Positions 42,015 through 57,390 of a stretch of DNA of 64,000 nucleotides are shown here, piece by piece (the first letter of the stretch is position 1; every line of letters begins with the position of its first letter). The translations under genes and the position numbers were made by a program. The stretch is from the NCBI GenBank assembly GCA_032433765.1, contig JAVIAB010000139.1, positions 39,427,397-39,491,396 of the forward strand. The letters are read 5' to 3'. Under the pieces are notes generated by a model. The model ran no database searches. It had not been told where the DNA came from and saw only the letters and a list, made by a program, of their open reading frames with translations. The stretch comes from Megaustenia siamemsis. Taxonomy: Eukaryota > Mollusca > Gastropoda > Stylommatophora > Ariophantidae.

Positions 42015-45000
42015 GCTTACACCGTCTCTAGTGACATGTAAAGTATTACATCGCCTCTTGTGGTATTTAACCACGTTTACACCTCCTCTAGTGACATGTA
42101 AAGTTTATACCGCTTCTGGTGGTATTTAGCTATGTTTACACCTCCTCTAGTGGAATGTAAAGCTTTCACCGCCTCTAGTGGTGTTTAACTACGTTTACAC
42201 CGCCTCTAGTGGCATGTAAAGTTTATATTGCATCTAGTGGTATTTAACTACGTTTACACCGCCTCTAGTGGCATGTAAAGTTTATACCGCCTCTAGTGGT
42301 ATTTAACCACGTTTACACCTCCTCTAGTGACATGTAAAGTTTACACCGCCACTAGTGGTATTTAACTAAGTTTACACCTCCTCTATTGACATGTAAAGTT
42401 TATACCGCCTCTTGTGGTATTTAACTACGTTTACACCTCCTCTAGTGGCATGTAAAGCTTACACAGCCTCTAGTGGTATGTAACGTTTACACCTCCTCCA
42501 GTGGCATGTAACTAAGGTTACACCGCCTCTAGTGGTATTTAACTAAGTTTACACCGTCTCTAGCGGCATGTAGCTAAGTTTACACCTCCTTTAGTGGCAT
42601 GCAGCTAAGTTTACACCGCCTCTAGTGGCATGTAGCTAAGTTTACACCTCCTCTAGTGGCATGTAGCTAAGTTTACACCGCCTCTAGCGGATGGTACTAA
42701 GTTTACACCGCCTCTAGTGGTATTTAACTAAGTTTACACCGTCTCTAGCGGCATGTAGCTAAGTTTACACCTCCTCTAGTGGTATTTAACTAAGTTTACA
42801 CCGCCTCTAGTGGCATGTAGCTAAGTTTACACCGCCTCTAGTGGTATTTAACTACGTTTACACTGCCTCTAGTGGCATTTAACTAAGTTTTCACCTCCTC
42901 TAGCGGCATGTACAGCTTACACCGTCTCTAGTGACATGTAAAGTATTACATCGCCTCTAGTGGTATTTAACTACGTTACACCTCCTCTAGTGGCATGTAA
43001 ATTTTACACCGCCTCTAGTGGTATTTAACTACGTTTGCACCTCCTCTAGTGACATGTAAAGTTTACACCGCCTCTTGTGGTATTTAACCACGTTTACACC
43101 TCCTCTAGTGACATGTAAAGTTTATACCGCTTCTGGTGGTATTTAGCTATGTTTACACCTCCTCTAGTGGAATGTAAAGCTTTCACCGCCTCTAGTGGTG
43201 TTTAACTACGTTTACACCGCCTCTAGTGGCATGTAAAGTTTATACTGCATCTAGTGGTATTTAACTACGTTTACACCGCCTCTAGTGGCATGTAAAGTTT
43301 ATACCGCCTCTAGTGGTATTTAACCACGTTTACACCTCCTCTAGTGACATGTAAAGTTTACACCGCCACTAGTGGTATTTAACTAAGTTTACACCTCCTC
43401 TAGTGACATGTAAAGTTTACACTGCCTCTAGTGGTATTTAACTACGTTTACACCGCCTCTATTGACATGTAAAGTTTATACCGCCTCTTGTGGTATTTAA
43501 CTACGTTTACACCTCCTCTAGTGGCATGTAAAGCTTACACAGCCTCTAGTGGTATGTAACGTTTACACCTCCTCCAGTGGCATGTAACTAAGGTTACACC
43601 GCCTCTAGTGGTATTTAACTAAGTTTACACCGTCTCTAGCGGCATGTAGCTAAGTTTACACCTCCTTTAGTGGCATGCAGCTAAGTTTACACCGCCTCTA
43701 GTGGCATGTAGCTAAGTTTACACCTCCTCTAGTGGCATGTAGCTAAGTTTACACCGCCTCTAGTGGCATGTAGCTAAGTTTACACCGCCTCTAGTGGCAT
43801 GTAGCTAAGTTTACACCGCCTCTAGTGGCATTTAGCTAAGTTTACACCGCCTCTGGTGAGATTTAATTGAACACCGCCTCTGGTGGCATTTAGCTAAGTT
43901 TACACAGCCTCTAGTGACATTTAATTTATCACCGCCTTTGGTGGCATGTAGCTAAGTTTACACCGCCTCTAGTGGCATGTAGCTAAGCTTACACCGCCTC
44001 TAGTGGCATGTAGCTAAACTTACACCGCCTCTAGTGGCATGTAGTTAAGTTTACACCGCCTATAGCGGCATGTAACTAAGTTTACACCGCCTCTAGTGGT
44101 ATTTAACTAAGTTTACACCGTCTCTAGCGGCATGTAGCTAAGTTTACACCTCCTTTAGTGGTATGCAGCTAAGTTTACACCGCCTCTAGTGGCATGTAGC
44201 TAAGTTTACACCGCCTCTAGTTGCATGTAGCTAAGTTTACACCGCCTCTAGTTGCATGTAGCTAAGTTTACACCTCCTCTAGTGGCATGTAGCTAAGTTT
44301 ACACCGCCTCTAGTGGTATTTAACTAAGTTTACACTGTCTCTAGCGGCATGTAGCTAAGTTTACACCTCCTCTAGTGGTATTTAACTAAGTTTACACCTC
44401 CTCTAGTGGTATTTAACTAAGTTTACACCGTCTCTAGCGGCATGTAGCTAAGTTTACACCGCCTCTAGTGGTATTTAACTAAGTTTACACCGTCTCTAGC
44501 GGCATGTAGCTAAGTTTACACCTCCTCTAGTGGCATGTAGCTAAGTTTACACCGCCTCTAGTGGCATGTAGCTAAGTTTACACCGCCTCTAGTGGTATTT
44601 AACTACGTTTACACTGCCTCTAGTGGCATTTAACTAAGTTTTCACCTCCTCTAGCGGCATGTACAGCTTACACCGTCTCTAGTGACATGTAAAGTATTAC
44701 ATCGCCTCTAGTGGTATTTAACTACGTTACACCTCCTCTAGTGGCATGTAAATTTTACACCGCCTCTAGTGGTATTTAACTACGTTTGCACCTCCTCTAG
44801 TGACATGTAAAGTTTACACCGCCTCTTGTGGTATTTAACCACGTTTACACCTCCTCTAGTGACATGTAAAGTTTATACCGCTTCTGGTGGTATTTAGCTA
44901 TGTTTACACCTCCTCTAGTGGAATGTAAAGCTTTCACCGCCTCTAGTGGTGTTTAACTACGTTTACACCGCCTCTAGTGGCATGTAAAGTTTATACTGCA

Positions 45001-48000
45001 TCTAGTGGTATTTAACTACGTTTACACCGCCTCTAGTGGCATGTAAAGTTTATACCGCCTCTAGTGGTATTTAACCACGTTTACACCTCCTCTAGTGACA
45101 TGTAAAGTTTACACCGCCACTAGTGGTATTTAACTAAGTTTACACCTCCTCTAGTGACATGTAAAGTTTACACTGCCTCTAGTGGTATTTAACTACGTTT
45201 ACACCGCCTCTATTGACATGTAAAGTTTATACCGCCTCTTGTGGTATTTAACTACGTTTACACCTCCTCTAGTGGCATGTAAAGCTTACACAGCCTCTAG
45301 TGGTATGTAACGTTTACACCTCCTCCAGTGGCATGTAACTAAGGTTACACCGCCTCTAGTGGTATTTAACTAAGTTTACACCGTCTCTAGCGGCATGTAG
45401 CTAAGTTTACACCTCCTTTAGTGGCATGCAGCTAAGTTTACACCGCCTCTAGTGGCATGTAGCTAAGTTTACACCTCCTCTAGTGGCATGTAGCTAAGTT
45501 TACACCGCCTCTAGCGGATGGTACTAAGTTTACACCGCCTCTAGTGGTATTTAACTAAGTTTACACCGTCTCTAGCGGCATGTAGCTAAGTTTACACCTC
45601 CTCTAGTGGTATTTAACTAAGTTTACACCGCCTCTAGTGGCATGTAGCTAAGTTTACACCGCCTCTAGTGGTATTTAACTACGTTTACACTGCCTCTAGT
45701 GGCATTTAACTAAGTTTTCACCTCCTCTAGCGGCATGTACAGCTTACACCGTCTCTAGTGACATGTAAAGTATTACATCGCCTCTAGTGGTATTTAACTA
45801 CGTTACACCTCCTCTAGTGGCATGTAAATTTTACACCGCCTCTAGTGGTATTTAACTACGTTTGCACCTCCTCTAGTGACATGTAAAGTTTACACCGCCT
45901 CTTGTGGTATTTAACCACGTTTACACCTCCTCTAGTGACATGTAAAGTTTATACCGCTTCTGGTGGTATTTAGCTATGTTTACACCTCCTCTAGTGGAAT
46001 GTAAAGCTTTCACCGCCTCTAGTGGTGTTTAACTACGTTTACACCGCCTCTAGTGGCATGTAAAGTTTATACTGCATCTAGTGGTATTTAACTACGTTTA
46101 CACCGCCTCTAGTGGCATGTAAAGTTTATACCGCCTCTAGTGGTATTTAACCACGTTTACACCTCCTCTAGTGACATGTAAAGTTTACACCGCCACTAGT
46201 GGTATTTAACTAAGTTTACACCTCCTCTAGTGACATGTAAAGTTTACACTGCCTCTAGTGGTATTTAACTACGTTTACACCGCCTCTATTGACATGTAAA
46301 GTTTATACCGCCTCTTGTGGTATTTAACTACGTTTACACCTCCTCTAGTGGCATGTAAAGCTTACACAGCCTCTAGTGGTATGTAACGTTTACACCTCCT
46401 CCAGTGGCATGTAACTAAGGTTACACCGCCTCTAGTGGTATTTAACTAAGTTTACACCGTCTCTAGCGGCATGTAGCTAAGTTTACACCTCCTTTAGTGG
46501 CATGCAGCTAAGTTTACACCGCCTCTAGTGGCATGTAGCTAAGTTTACACCTCCTCTAGTGGCATGTAGCTAAGTTTACACCGCCTCTAGTGGCATGTAG
46601 CTAAGTTTACACCGCCTCTAGTGGCATGTAGCTAAGTTTACACCGCCTCTAGTGGCATTTAGCTAAGTTTACACCGCCTCTGGTGAGATTTAATTGAACA
46701 CCGCCTCTGGTGGCATTTAGCTAAGTTTACACAGCCTCTAGTGACATTTAATTTAACACCGCCTTTAGTGGAATTTAGCAAAGTTTACACCGTCTCTAGT
46801 GGCATTTAGCTAAGTTTACACCGCATCTAGTGAGATTTAATTTAACACCGCATCGAGTGGCATTTAGCTACGTTTACACCGCCTCTAGTGGCATGTAGCT
46901 AAGTTTACACCACCACTAGTGGCATTTAATTTAACACCGCCTCTAGTGGCATTTAGCTAAGTTTACACCGTCTCTAGTGGCATTTAGCTAAGTTTACACC
47001 TTCTCTAGTGGCACTTAATTTAACACCGCCTGTAGTGACATTTAGCTAAGTTTACACCGCCTCTAGTGGCATTTAGCTAAGTTTACACCTCCTCTAGTGA
47101 GATTTAATTTAACACCGCCTCTAGTGGCATTTAACTAAGTTTACGCCGCCTCTAGTGACATTTAATTTATCACCGCCTTTGGTGGCATGTAGCTAAGTTT
47201 ACACCGCCTCTAGTGGCATGTAGCTAAGCTTACACCGCCTCTAGTGGCATGTAGCTAAACTTACACCGCCTCTAGTGGCATGTAGTTAAGTTTACACCGC
47301 CTATAGCGGCATGTAACTAAGTTTACACCGCCTCTAGTGGTATTTAACTAAGTTTACACCGTCTCTAGCGGCATGTAGCTAAGTTTACACCTCCTTTAGT
47401 GGTATGCAGCTAAGTTTACACCGCCTCTAGTGGCATGTAGCTAAGTTTACACCGCCTCTAGTTGCATGTAGCTAAGTTTACACCGCCTCTAGTTGCATGT
47501 AGCTAAGTTTACACCTCCTCTAGTGGCATGTAGCTAAGTTTACACCGCCTCTAGTGGTATTTAACTAAGTTTACACTGTCTCTAGCGGCATGTAGCTAAG
47601 TTTACACCTCCTCTAGTGGTATTTAACTAAGTTTACACCTCCTCTAGTGGTATTTAACTAAGTTTACACCGTCTCTAGCGGCATGTAGCTAAGTTTACAC
47701 CGCCTCTAGTGGTATTTAACTAAGTTTACACCGTCTCTAGCGGCATGTAGCTAAGTTTACACCTCCTCTAGTGGCATGTAGCTAAGTTTACACCGCCTCT
47801 AGTGGCATGTAGCTAAGTTTACACCGCCTCTAGTGGTATTTAACTACGTTTACACTGCCTCTAGTGGCATTTAACTAAGTTTTCACCTCCTCTAGCGGCA
47901 TGTACAGCTTACACCGTCTCTAGTGACATGTAAAGTATTACATCGCCTCTAGTGGTATTTAACTACGTTACACCTCCTCTAGTGGCATGTAAATTTTACA

Positions 48001-48720
48001 CCGCCTCTAGTGGTATTTAACTACGTTTGCACCTCCTCTAGTGACATGTAAAGTTTACACCGCCTCTTGTGGTATTTAACCACGTTTACACCTCCTCTAG
48101 TGACATGTAAAGTTTATACCGCTTCTGGTGGTATTTAGCTATGTTTACACCTCCTCTAGTGGAATGTAAAGCTTTCACCGCCTCTAGTGGTGTTTAACTA
48201 CGTTTACACCGCCTCTAGTGGCATGTAAAGTTTATACTGCATCTAGTGGTATTTAACTACGTTTACACCGCCTCTAGTGGCATGTAAAGTTTATACCGCC
48301 TCTAGTGGTATTTAACCACGTTTACACCTCCTCTAGTGACATGTAAAGTTTACACCGCCACTAGTGGTATTTAACTAAGTTTACACCTCCTCTAGTGACA
48401 TGTAAAGTTTACACTGCCTCTAGTGGTATTTAACTACGTTTACACCGCCTCTATTGACATGTAAAGTTTATACCGCCTCTTGTGGTATTTAACTACGTTT
48501 ACACCTCCTCTAGTGGCATGTAAAGCTTACACAGCCTCTAGTGGTATGTAACGTTTACACCTCCTCCAGTGGCATGTAACTAAGGTTACACCGCCTCTAG
48601 TGGTATTTAACTAAGTTTACACCGTCTCTAGCGGCATGTAGCTAAGTTTACACCTCCTTTAGTGGCATGCAGCTAAGTTTACACCGCCTCTAGTGGCATG
48701 TAGCTAAGTTTACACCTCCT

Positions 48721-51700
48721 CTAGTGGCATGTAGCTAAGTTTACACCGCCTCTAGCGGATGGTACTAAGTTTACACCGCCTCTAGTGGTATTTAACTAAG
48801 TTTACACCGTCTCTAGCGGCATGTAGCTAAGTTTACACCTCCTCTAGTGGTATTTAACTAAGTTTACACCGTCTCTAGCGGCATGTAGCTAAGTTTACAC
48901 CGCCTCTAGTGGTATTTAACTAAGTTTACACCGTCTCTAGCGGCATGTAGCTAAGTTTACACCTCCTCTAGTGGCATGTAGCTAAGTTTACACCGCCTCT
49001 AGTGGCATGTAGCTAAGTTTACACCGCCTCTAGTGGTATTTAACTACGTTTACACTGCCTCTAGTGGCATTTAACTAAGTTTTCACCTCCTCTAGCGGCA
49101 TGTACAGCTTACACCGCCTCTAGTGACATGTAAAGTTTACACCGCCTCTAGTGGTATTTAACTACGTTACACCTCCTCTAGTGGCATGTAAATTTTACAC
49201 CGCCTCTAGTGGTATTTAACTACGTTTGCACCTCCTCTAGTGACATGTAAAGTTTACACCGCCTCTAGTGGTATTTAACCACGTTTACACCTCCTCTAGT
49301 GACATGTAAAGTTTATACCGCCTCTGGTGGTATTTAGCTATGTTTACACCTCCTCTAGTGGAATGTAAAGCTTTCACCGCCTCTAGTGGTGTTTAACTAC
49401 GTTTACACCGCCTCTAGTGGCATGTAAAGTTTATACTGCCTCTAGTGGTATTTAACTACGTTTACACCGCCTCTAGTGGCATGTAAAGTTTATACCGCCT
49501 CTAGTGGTATTTAACAACGTTTACACCTCCTCTAGTGACATGTAAAGTTTTCACCGCCACTAGTGGTATTTAACTACGTTTACACCTCCTCTAGTGACAT
49601 GTAAAGTTTACACTGCCTCTAGTGGTATTTAACTACGTTTACACCGCCTCTATTGACATGTAAAGTTTATACCGCCTCTTGTGGTATTTAACTACGTTTA
49701 CACCTCCTCTAGTGGCATGTAAAGCTTACACAGCCTCTAATGGTATGTAACGTTTACACCTCCTCTAGTGGCATGTAGCTAAGTTTACACCGCCTCTAGT
49801 GGCATGTAGCTAAGTTTACACCGCCTCTAGTGGCATGTAGCTAAGTTTACACCGCCTCTAGTGGCATGTAGCTAAGGTTACACCTCCTCTAGTGGCATGT
49901 AGCTAAGTTTACACCGCCTCTAGCGGCATGTAACTAAGTTTACACCGCCTCTAGTGGTATTTAACTAAATTTACACCGTCTCTAGCGGCATGTAGCTAAG
50001 TTTACACCTCCTCTAGTGGCATGTAGCTAAGTTTACACCGCCTCTAGTGGCATGTAGCTAAGTTTACACCGCCTCTAGTGGCATGTAGCTAAGTTTACAC
50101 CGCCTCTAGTGGCATTTAGCTAAGTTTACACCGCCTCTGGTGAGATTTAATTGAACACCGCCTCTGGTGGCATTTAGCTAAGTTTACACAGCCTCTAGTG
50201 ACATTTAATTTAACACCGCCTTTAGTGGAATTTAGCAAAGTTCACACCGTCTCTAGTGGCATTTAGCTAAGTTTACACCGCCTCTAGTGAGATTTAATTT
50301 AACACCGCATCGAGTGGCATTTAGCTACGTTTAAACCGCCTCTAGTGGCATGTAGCTAAGTTTACACCACCTCTAGTGGCATTTAATTTAACACCGCCTC
50401 TAGTGGCATTTAGCTAAGTTTACACCGTCTCTAGTGGCATTTAGCTAAGTTTACACCTTCTCTAGTGGCACTTAATTTAACACCGCCTGTAGTGACATTT
50501 AGCTACGTTTACACCGCCTCTAGTGGCACTTAGCTAAGTTTACACCTCCTCTCGTGAGATTTAATTTAACACCGCCTCTAGTGGCATTTAACTAAGTTTA
50601 CGCCGCCTCTAGTGACATTTAATTTATCACCGCCTTTGGTGGCATGTAGCTAAGTTTACACCGCCTCTAGTGGCATGTAGCTAAGCTTACACCGCCTCTA
50701 GTGGCATGTAGCTAAACTTACACCGCCTCTAGTGGCATGTAGTTAAGTTTACACCGCCTATAGCGGCATGTAACTAAGTTTACACCGCCTCTAGTGGTAT
50801 TTAACTAAGTTTACACCGTCTCTAGCGGCATGTAGCTAAGTTTACACCTCCTTTAGTGGCATGGAGCTAAGTTTACACCGCCTCTAGTGGCATGTAGCTA
50901 AGATTACACCGCCTCTAGTTGCATGTAGCTAAGTTTACACCGCCTCTAGTTGCATGTAGCTAAGTTTACACCTCCTCTAGTGGCATGTAGCTAAGTTTAC
51001 ACCGCCTCTAGCGGATGGTACTAAGTTTACACCGCCTCTAGTGGTATTTAACTAAGTTTACACTGTCTCTAGCGGCATGTAGCTAAGTTTACACCTCCTC
51101 TAGTGGTATTTAACTAAGTTTACACCGTCTCTAGCGGCATGTAGCTAAGTTTACACCGCCTCTAGTGGTATTTAACTAAGTTTACACCGTCTCTAGCGGC
51201 ATGTAGCTAAGTTTACACCTCCTCTAGTGGCATGTAGCTAAGTTTACACCGCCTCTAGTGGCATGTAGCTAAGTTTACACCGCCTCTAGTGGTATTTAAC
51301 TACGTTTACACTGCCTCTAGTGGCATTTAACTAAGTTTTCACCTCCTCTAGCGGCATGTACAGCTTACACCGCCTCTAGTGACATTTAGCTAAGTTTACG
51401 CCGCCTCTAGTGACATTTAATTTATCACCGCCTTTGGTGGCATGTAGCTAAGTTTACACCGCCTCTAGTGGCATGTAGCTAAGCTTACACCGCCTCTAGT
51501 GGCATGTAGCTAAGCTTACGCCGCCTCTAGTGGCATGTAGCTAAACTTACACCGCCTCTAGTGGCAAGTAGATGAGTTTACACCGCCTATAGCGGCATGT
51601 AACTAAGTTTACACCGTTTCTAGTGGTATTTAACTAAGTTTACACCGTCTCTAGCGGCATGTATCTAAGTTACACCTCCTCTAGTGGCATGTAGCTAAGT

Positions 51701-54700
51701 TTACACCGCCTCTAGTGGCATGTAGCTAAGTTTACACCGCCTCTAGTGGCATGTAGCTAAGTTTACACCGCCTCTAGTGGCATGTAGCTAAGGTTACACC
51801 TCCTCTAGTGGCATGTTGCTAAGTTTACACCGCCTCTAGCGGCTTGTAACTAAGTTTACACCGCCTCTAGTGGTATTTAACTAAATTTACACCGTCTCTA
51901 GCGGCATGTAGCTAAGTTTACACCTCCTCTAGTGGCATGTAGCTAAGTTTACACCGCCTCTAGTGGCATGTAGCTAAGTTTACACCGCCTCTAGTGGCAT
52001 GTAGCTAAGTTTACACCGCCTCTACTGGCATTTAGCTAATTTTACACCGCCTCTGGTGAGATTTAATTGAACACCGCCTCTGGTGGCATTTAGCTAAGTT
52101 TATACAGCCTCTAGTGACATTTAATTTAACACCGCCTTTAGTGGAATTTAGCAAAGTTTACACCGTCTCTAGTGGCATTTAGCTAAGTTTACACCGCCTC
52201 TAGTGAGATTTAATTTAACACCGCATCGAGTGGCATTTAGCTACGTTTACACCGCCTCTAGTGGCATGTAGCTAAGTTTACACCACCTCTAGTGGCATTT
52301 AATTTAACACCGCCTCTAGTGGCATTTAGCTAAGTTTACACCGTCTCTAGTGGCATTTAGCTAAGTTTACACCTTCTCTAGTGGCACTTAATTTAACACC
52401 GCCTGTAGTGACATTTAGCTAAGTTTACACCGCCTCTAGTGGCATTTAGCTAAGTTTACACCTCCTCTAGTGAGATTTAATTTAACACCGCCTCTAGTGG
52501 CATTTAACTAAGTTTACACCGCCTCTAGTGACATTTAATTTATCACCGCCTTTGGTGGCATGTAGCTAAGTTTACACCGCCTCTAGTGGCATGTAGCTAA
52601 GCTTACACCGCCTCTAGTGGTATTTAACTAAGTTTACACCTCCTCTAGTGGCATGTAGCTAAGTTTACACCGCCTCTAGCGGATGGTACTAAGTTTACAC
52701 CGCCTCTAGTGGTATTTAACTAAGTTTACACTGTCTCTAGCGGCATGTAGCTAAGTTTACTCCTCCTCTAGTGGTATTTAACTAAGTTTACACCGTCTCT
52801 AGCGGCATGTAGCTAAGTTTACACCGCCTCTAGTGGTATTTAACTAAGTTTACACCGTCTCTAGCGGCATGTAGCTAAGTTTACACCTCCTTTAGTGGCA
52901 TGCAGCTAAGTTTACACCGCCTCTAGTGGCATGTAGCTAAGTTTACACCGCCTCTAGTTGCATGTAGCTAAGTTTACACCGCCTCTAGTTGCATGTAGCT
53001 AAGTTTACACCTCCTCTAGTGGCATGTAGCTAAGTTTACACCGCCTCTAGCGGATGGTACTAAGTTTACACCGCCTCTAGTGGTATTTAACTAAGTTTAC
53101 ACCGTCTCTAGCGGCATGTAGCTAAGTTTACACCTCCTCTAGTGGTATTTAACTAAGTTTACACCGTCTCTAGCGGCATGTAGCTAAGTTTACACCGCCT
53201 CTAGTGGTATTTAACTACGTTTACACCGTCTCTAGCGGCATGTAGCTAAGTTTACACCTCCTCTAGTGGCATGTAGCTAAGTTTACACCGCCTCTAGTGG
53301 CATGTAGCTAAGTTTACACCGCCTCTAGTGGTATTTAACTACGTTTACACTGCCTCTAGTGGCATTTAACTAAGTTTTCACCTCCTCTAGCGGCATGTAC
53401 AGCTTACACCGCCTCTAGTGACATGTAAAGTTTACACCGCCTCTAGTGGTATTTAACTACGTTACACCTCCTCTAGTGGCATGTAAATTTTACACCGCCT
53501 CTAGTGGTATTTAACTACGTTTGCACCTCCTCTAGTGACATGTAAAGTTTACACCGCCTCTAGTGGTATTTAACCACGTTTACACCTCCTCTAGTGACAT
53601 GTAAAGTTTATACCGCCTCTGGTGGTATTTAGCTATGTTTACACCTCCTCTAGTGGAATGTAAAGCTTTCACCGCCTCTAGTGGTGTTTAACTACGTTTA
53701 CACCGCCTCTAGTGGCATGTAAAGTTTATACTGCCTCTAGTGGTATTTAACTACGTTTACACCGCCTCTAGTGGCATGTAAAGTTTATACCGCCTCTAGT
53801 GGTATTTAACAACGTTTACACCTCCTCTAGTGACATGTAAAGTTTTCACCGCCACTAGTGGTATTTAACTACGTTTACACCTCCTCTAGTGACATGTAAA
53901 GTTTACACTGCCTCTAGTGGTATTTAACTACGTTTACACCGCCTCTATTGACATGTAAAGTTTATACCGCCTCTTGTGGTATTTAACTACGTTTACACCT
54001 CCTCTAGTGGCATGTAAAGCTTACACAGCCTCTAATGGTATGTAACGTTTACACCTCCTCTAGTGGCATGTAGCTAAGTTTACACCGCCTCTAGTGGCAT
54101 GTAGCTAAGTTTACACCGCCTCTAGTGGCATGTAGCTAAGTTTACACCGCCTCTAGTGGCATGTAGCTAAGGTTACACCTCCTCTAGTGGCATGTAGCTA
54201 AGTTTACACCGCCTCTAGCGGCATGTAACTAAGTTTACACCGCCTCTAGTGGTATTTAACTAAATTTACACCGTCTCTAGCGGCATGTAGCTAAGTTTAC
54301 ACCTCCTCTAGTGGCATGTAGCTAAGTTTACACCGCCTCTAGTGGCATGTAGCCAAGTTTACACCGCCTCTAGTGGCATGTAGCTAAGTTTACACCGCCT
54401 CTAGTGGCATTTAGCTAAGTTTACACCGCCTCTGGTGAGATTTAATTGAACACCGCCTCTGGTGGCATTTAGCTAAGTTTACACAGCCTCTAGTGACATT
54501 TAATTTAACACCGCTTTTAGTGGAATTTAGCAAAGTTCACACCGTCTCTAGTGGCATTTAGCTAAGTTTACACCGCCTCTAGTGAGATTTAATTTAACAC
54601 CGCATCGAGTGGCATTTAGCTACGTTTAAACCGCCTCTAGTGGCATGTAGCTAAGTTTACACCACCTCTAGTGGCATTTAATTTAACACCGCCTCTAGTG

Positions 54701-57390
54701 GCATTTAGCTAAGTTTACACCGTCTCTAGTGGCATTTAGCTAAGTTTACACCTTCTCTAGTGGCACTTAATTTAACACCGCCTGTAGTGACATTTAGCTA
54801 CGTTTACACCGCCTCTAGTGGCACTTAGCTAAGTTTACACCTCCTCTAGTGAGATTTAATTTAACACCGCCTCTAGTGGCATTTAACTAAGTTTACGCCG
54901 CCTCTAGTGACATTTAATTTATCACCGCCTTTGGTGGCATGTAGCTAAGTTTACACCGCCTCTAGTGGCATGTAGCTAAGCTTACACCGCCTCTAGTGGC
55001 ATGTAGCTAAACTTACACCGCCTCTAGTGGCATGTAGTTAAGTTTACACCGCCTATAGCGGCATGTAACTAAGTTTACACCGCCTCTAGTGGTATTTAAC
55101 TAAGTTTACACCGTCTCTAGCGGCATGTAGCTAAGTTTACACCTCCTTTAGTGGCATGGAGCTAAGTTTACACCGCCTCTAGTGGCATGTAGCTAAGATT
55201 ACACCGCCTCTAGTTGCATGTAGCTAAGTTTACACCGCCTCTAGTTGCATGTAGCTAAGTTTACACCTCCTCTAGTGGCATGTAGCTAAGTTTACACCGC
55301 CTCTAGCGGATGGTACTAAGTTTACACCGCCTCTAGTGGTATTTAACTAAGTTTACACTGTCTCTAGCGGCATGTAGCTAAGTTTACACCTCCTCTAGTG
55401 GTATTTAACTAAGTTTACACCGTCTCTAGCGGCATGTAGCTAAGTTTACACCGCCTCTAGTGGTATTTAACTAAGTTTACACCGTCTCTAGCGGCATGTA
55501 GCTAAGTTTACACCTCCTCTAGTGGCATGTAGCTAAGTTTACACCGCCTCTAGTGGCATGTAGCTAAGTTTACACCGCCTCTAGTGGTATTTAACTACGT
55601 TTACACTGCCTCTAGTGGCATTTAACTAAGTTTTCACCTCCTCTAGCGGCATGTACAGCTTACACCGCCTCTAGTGACAATTAGCTAAGTTTACGCCGCC
55701 TCTAGTGACATTTAATTTATCACCGCCTTTGGTGGCATGTAGCTAAGTTTACACCGCCTCTAGTGGCATGTAGCTAAGCTTACACCGCCTCTAGTGGCAT
55801 GTAGCTAAGCTTACGCCGCCTCTAGTGGCATGTAGCTAAACTTACACCGCCTCTAGTGGCAAGTAGATGAGTTTACACCGCCTATAGCGGCATGTAACTA
55901 AGTTTACACCGTTTCTAGTGGTATTTAACTAAGTTTACACCGTCTCTAGCGGCATGTATCTAAGTTACACCTCCTCTAGTGGCATGTAGCTAAGTTTACA
56001 CCGCCTCTAGTGGCATGTAGCTAAGTTTACACCGCCTCTAGTGGCATGTAGCTAAGTTTACACCGCCTCTAGTGGCATGTAGCTAAGGTTACACCTCCTC
56101 TAGTGGCATGTTGCTAAGTTTACACCGCCTCTAGCGGCTTGTAACTAAGTTTACACCGCCTCTAGTGGTATTTAACTAAATTTACACCGTCTCTAGCGGC
56201 ATGTAGCTAAGTTTACACCTCCTCTAGTGGCATGTAGCTAAGTTTACACCGCCTCTAGTGGCATGTAGCTAAGTTTACACCGCCTCTAGTGGCATGTAGC
56301 TAAGTTTACACCGCCTCTACTGGCATTTAGCTAATTTTACACCGCCTCTGGTGAGATTTAATTGAACACCGCCTCTGGTGGCATTTAGCTAAGTTTATAC
56401 AGCCTCTAGTGACATTTAATTTAACACCGCCTTTAGTGGAATTTAGCAAAGTTTACACCGTCTCTAGTGGCATTTAGCTAAGTTTACACCGCCTCTAGTG
56501 AGATTTAATTTAACACCGCATCGAGTGGCATTTAGCTACGTTTACACCGCCTCTAGTGGGATGTAGCTAAGTTTACACCACCTCTAGTGGCATTTAATTT
56601 AACACCGCCTCTAGTGGCATTTAGCTAAGTTTACACCGTCTCTAGTGGCATTTAGCTAAGTTTACACCTTCTCTAGTGGCACTTAATTTAACACCGCCTG
56701 TAGTGACATTTAGCTAAGTTTACACCGCCTCTAGTGGCATTTAGCTAAGTTTACACCTCCTCTAGTGAGATTTAATTTAACACCGCCTCTAGTGGCATTT
56801 AACTAAGTTTACACCGCCTCTAGTGACATTTAATTTATCACCGCCTTTGGTGGCATGTAGCTAAGTTTACACCGCCTCTAGTGGCATGTAGCTAAGCTTA
56901 CACCGCCTCTAGTGGTATTTAACTAAGTTTACACCTCCTCTAGTGGCATGTAGCTAAGTTTACACCGCCTCTAGCGGATGGTACTAAGTTTACACCGCCT
57001 CTAGTGGTATTTAACTAAGTTTACACTGTCTCTAGCGGCATGTAGCTAAGTTTACTCCTCCTCTAGTGGTATTTAACTAAGTTTACACCGTCTCTAGCGG
57101 CATGTAGCTAAGTTTACACCGCCTCTAGTGGTATTTAACTAAGTTTACACCGTCTCTAGCGGCATGTAGCTAAGTTTACACCTCCTTTAGTGGCATGCAG
57201 CTAAGTTTACACCGCCTCTAGTGGCATGTAGCTAAGTTTACACCGCCTCTAGTTGCATGTAGCTAAGTTTACACCGCCTCTAGTTGCATGTAGCTAAGTT
57301 TACACCTCCTCTAGTGGCATGTAGCTAAGTTTACACCGCCTCTAGCGGATGGTACTAAGTTTACACCGCCTCTAGTGGTATTTAACTAAG
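48721..57390. repeat. Two tandem higher-order copies of about 4.3 kb
   Basis: Private variants line up at 4,295 bp: TCTAGCGGAT at 48,751, 53,046 and 57,341; AAGTAGATGAG at 51,566 and 55,861; GCATGTTGCT at 51,811 and 56,106. One marker pair is 4,298 bp apart, so there are small internal indels. Identity is very high by eye. Confidence 0.85.
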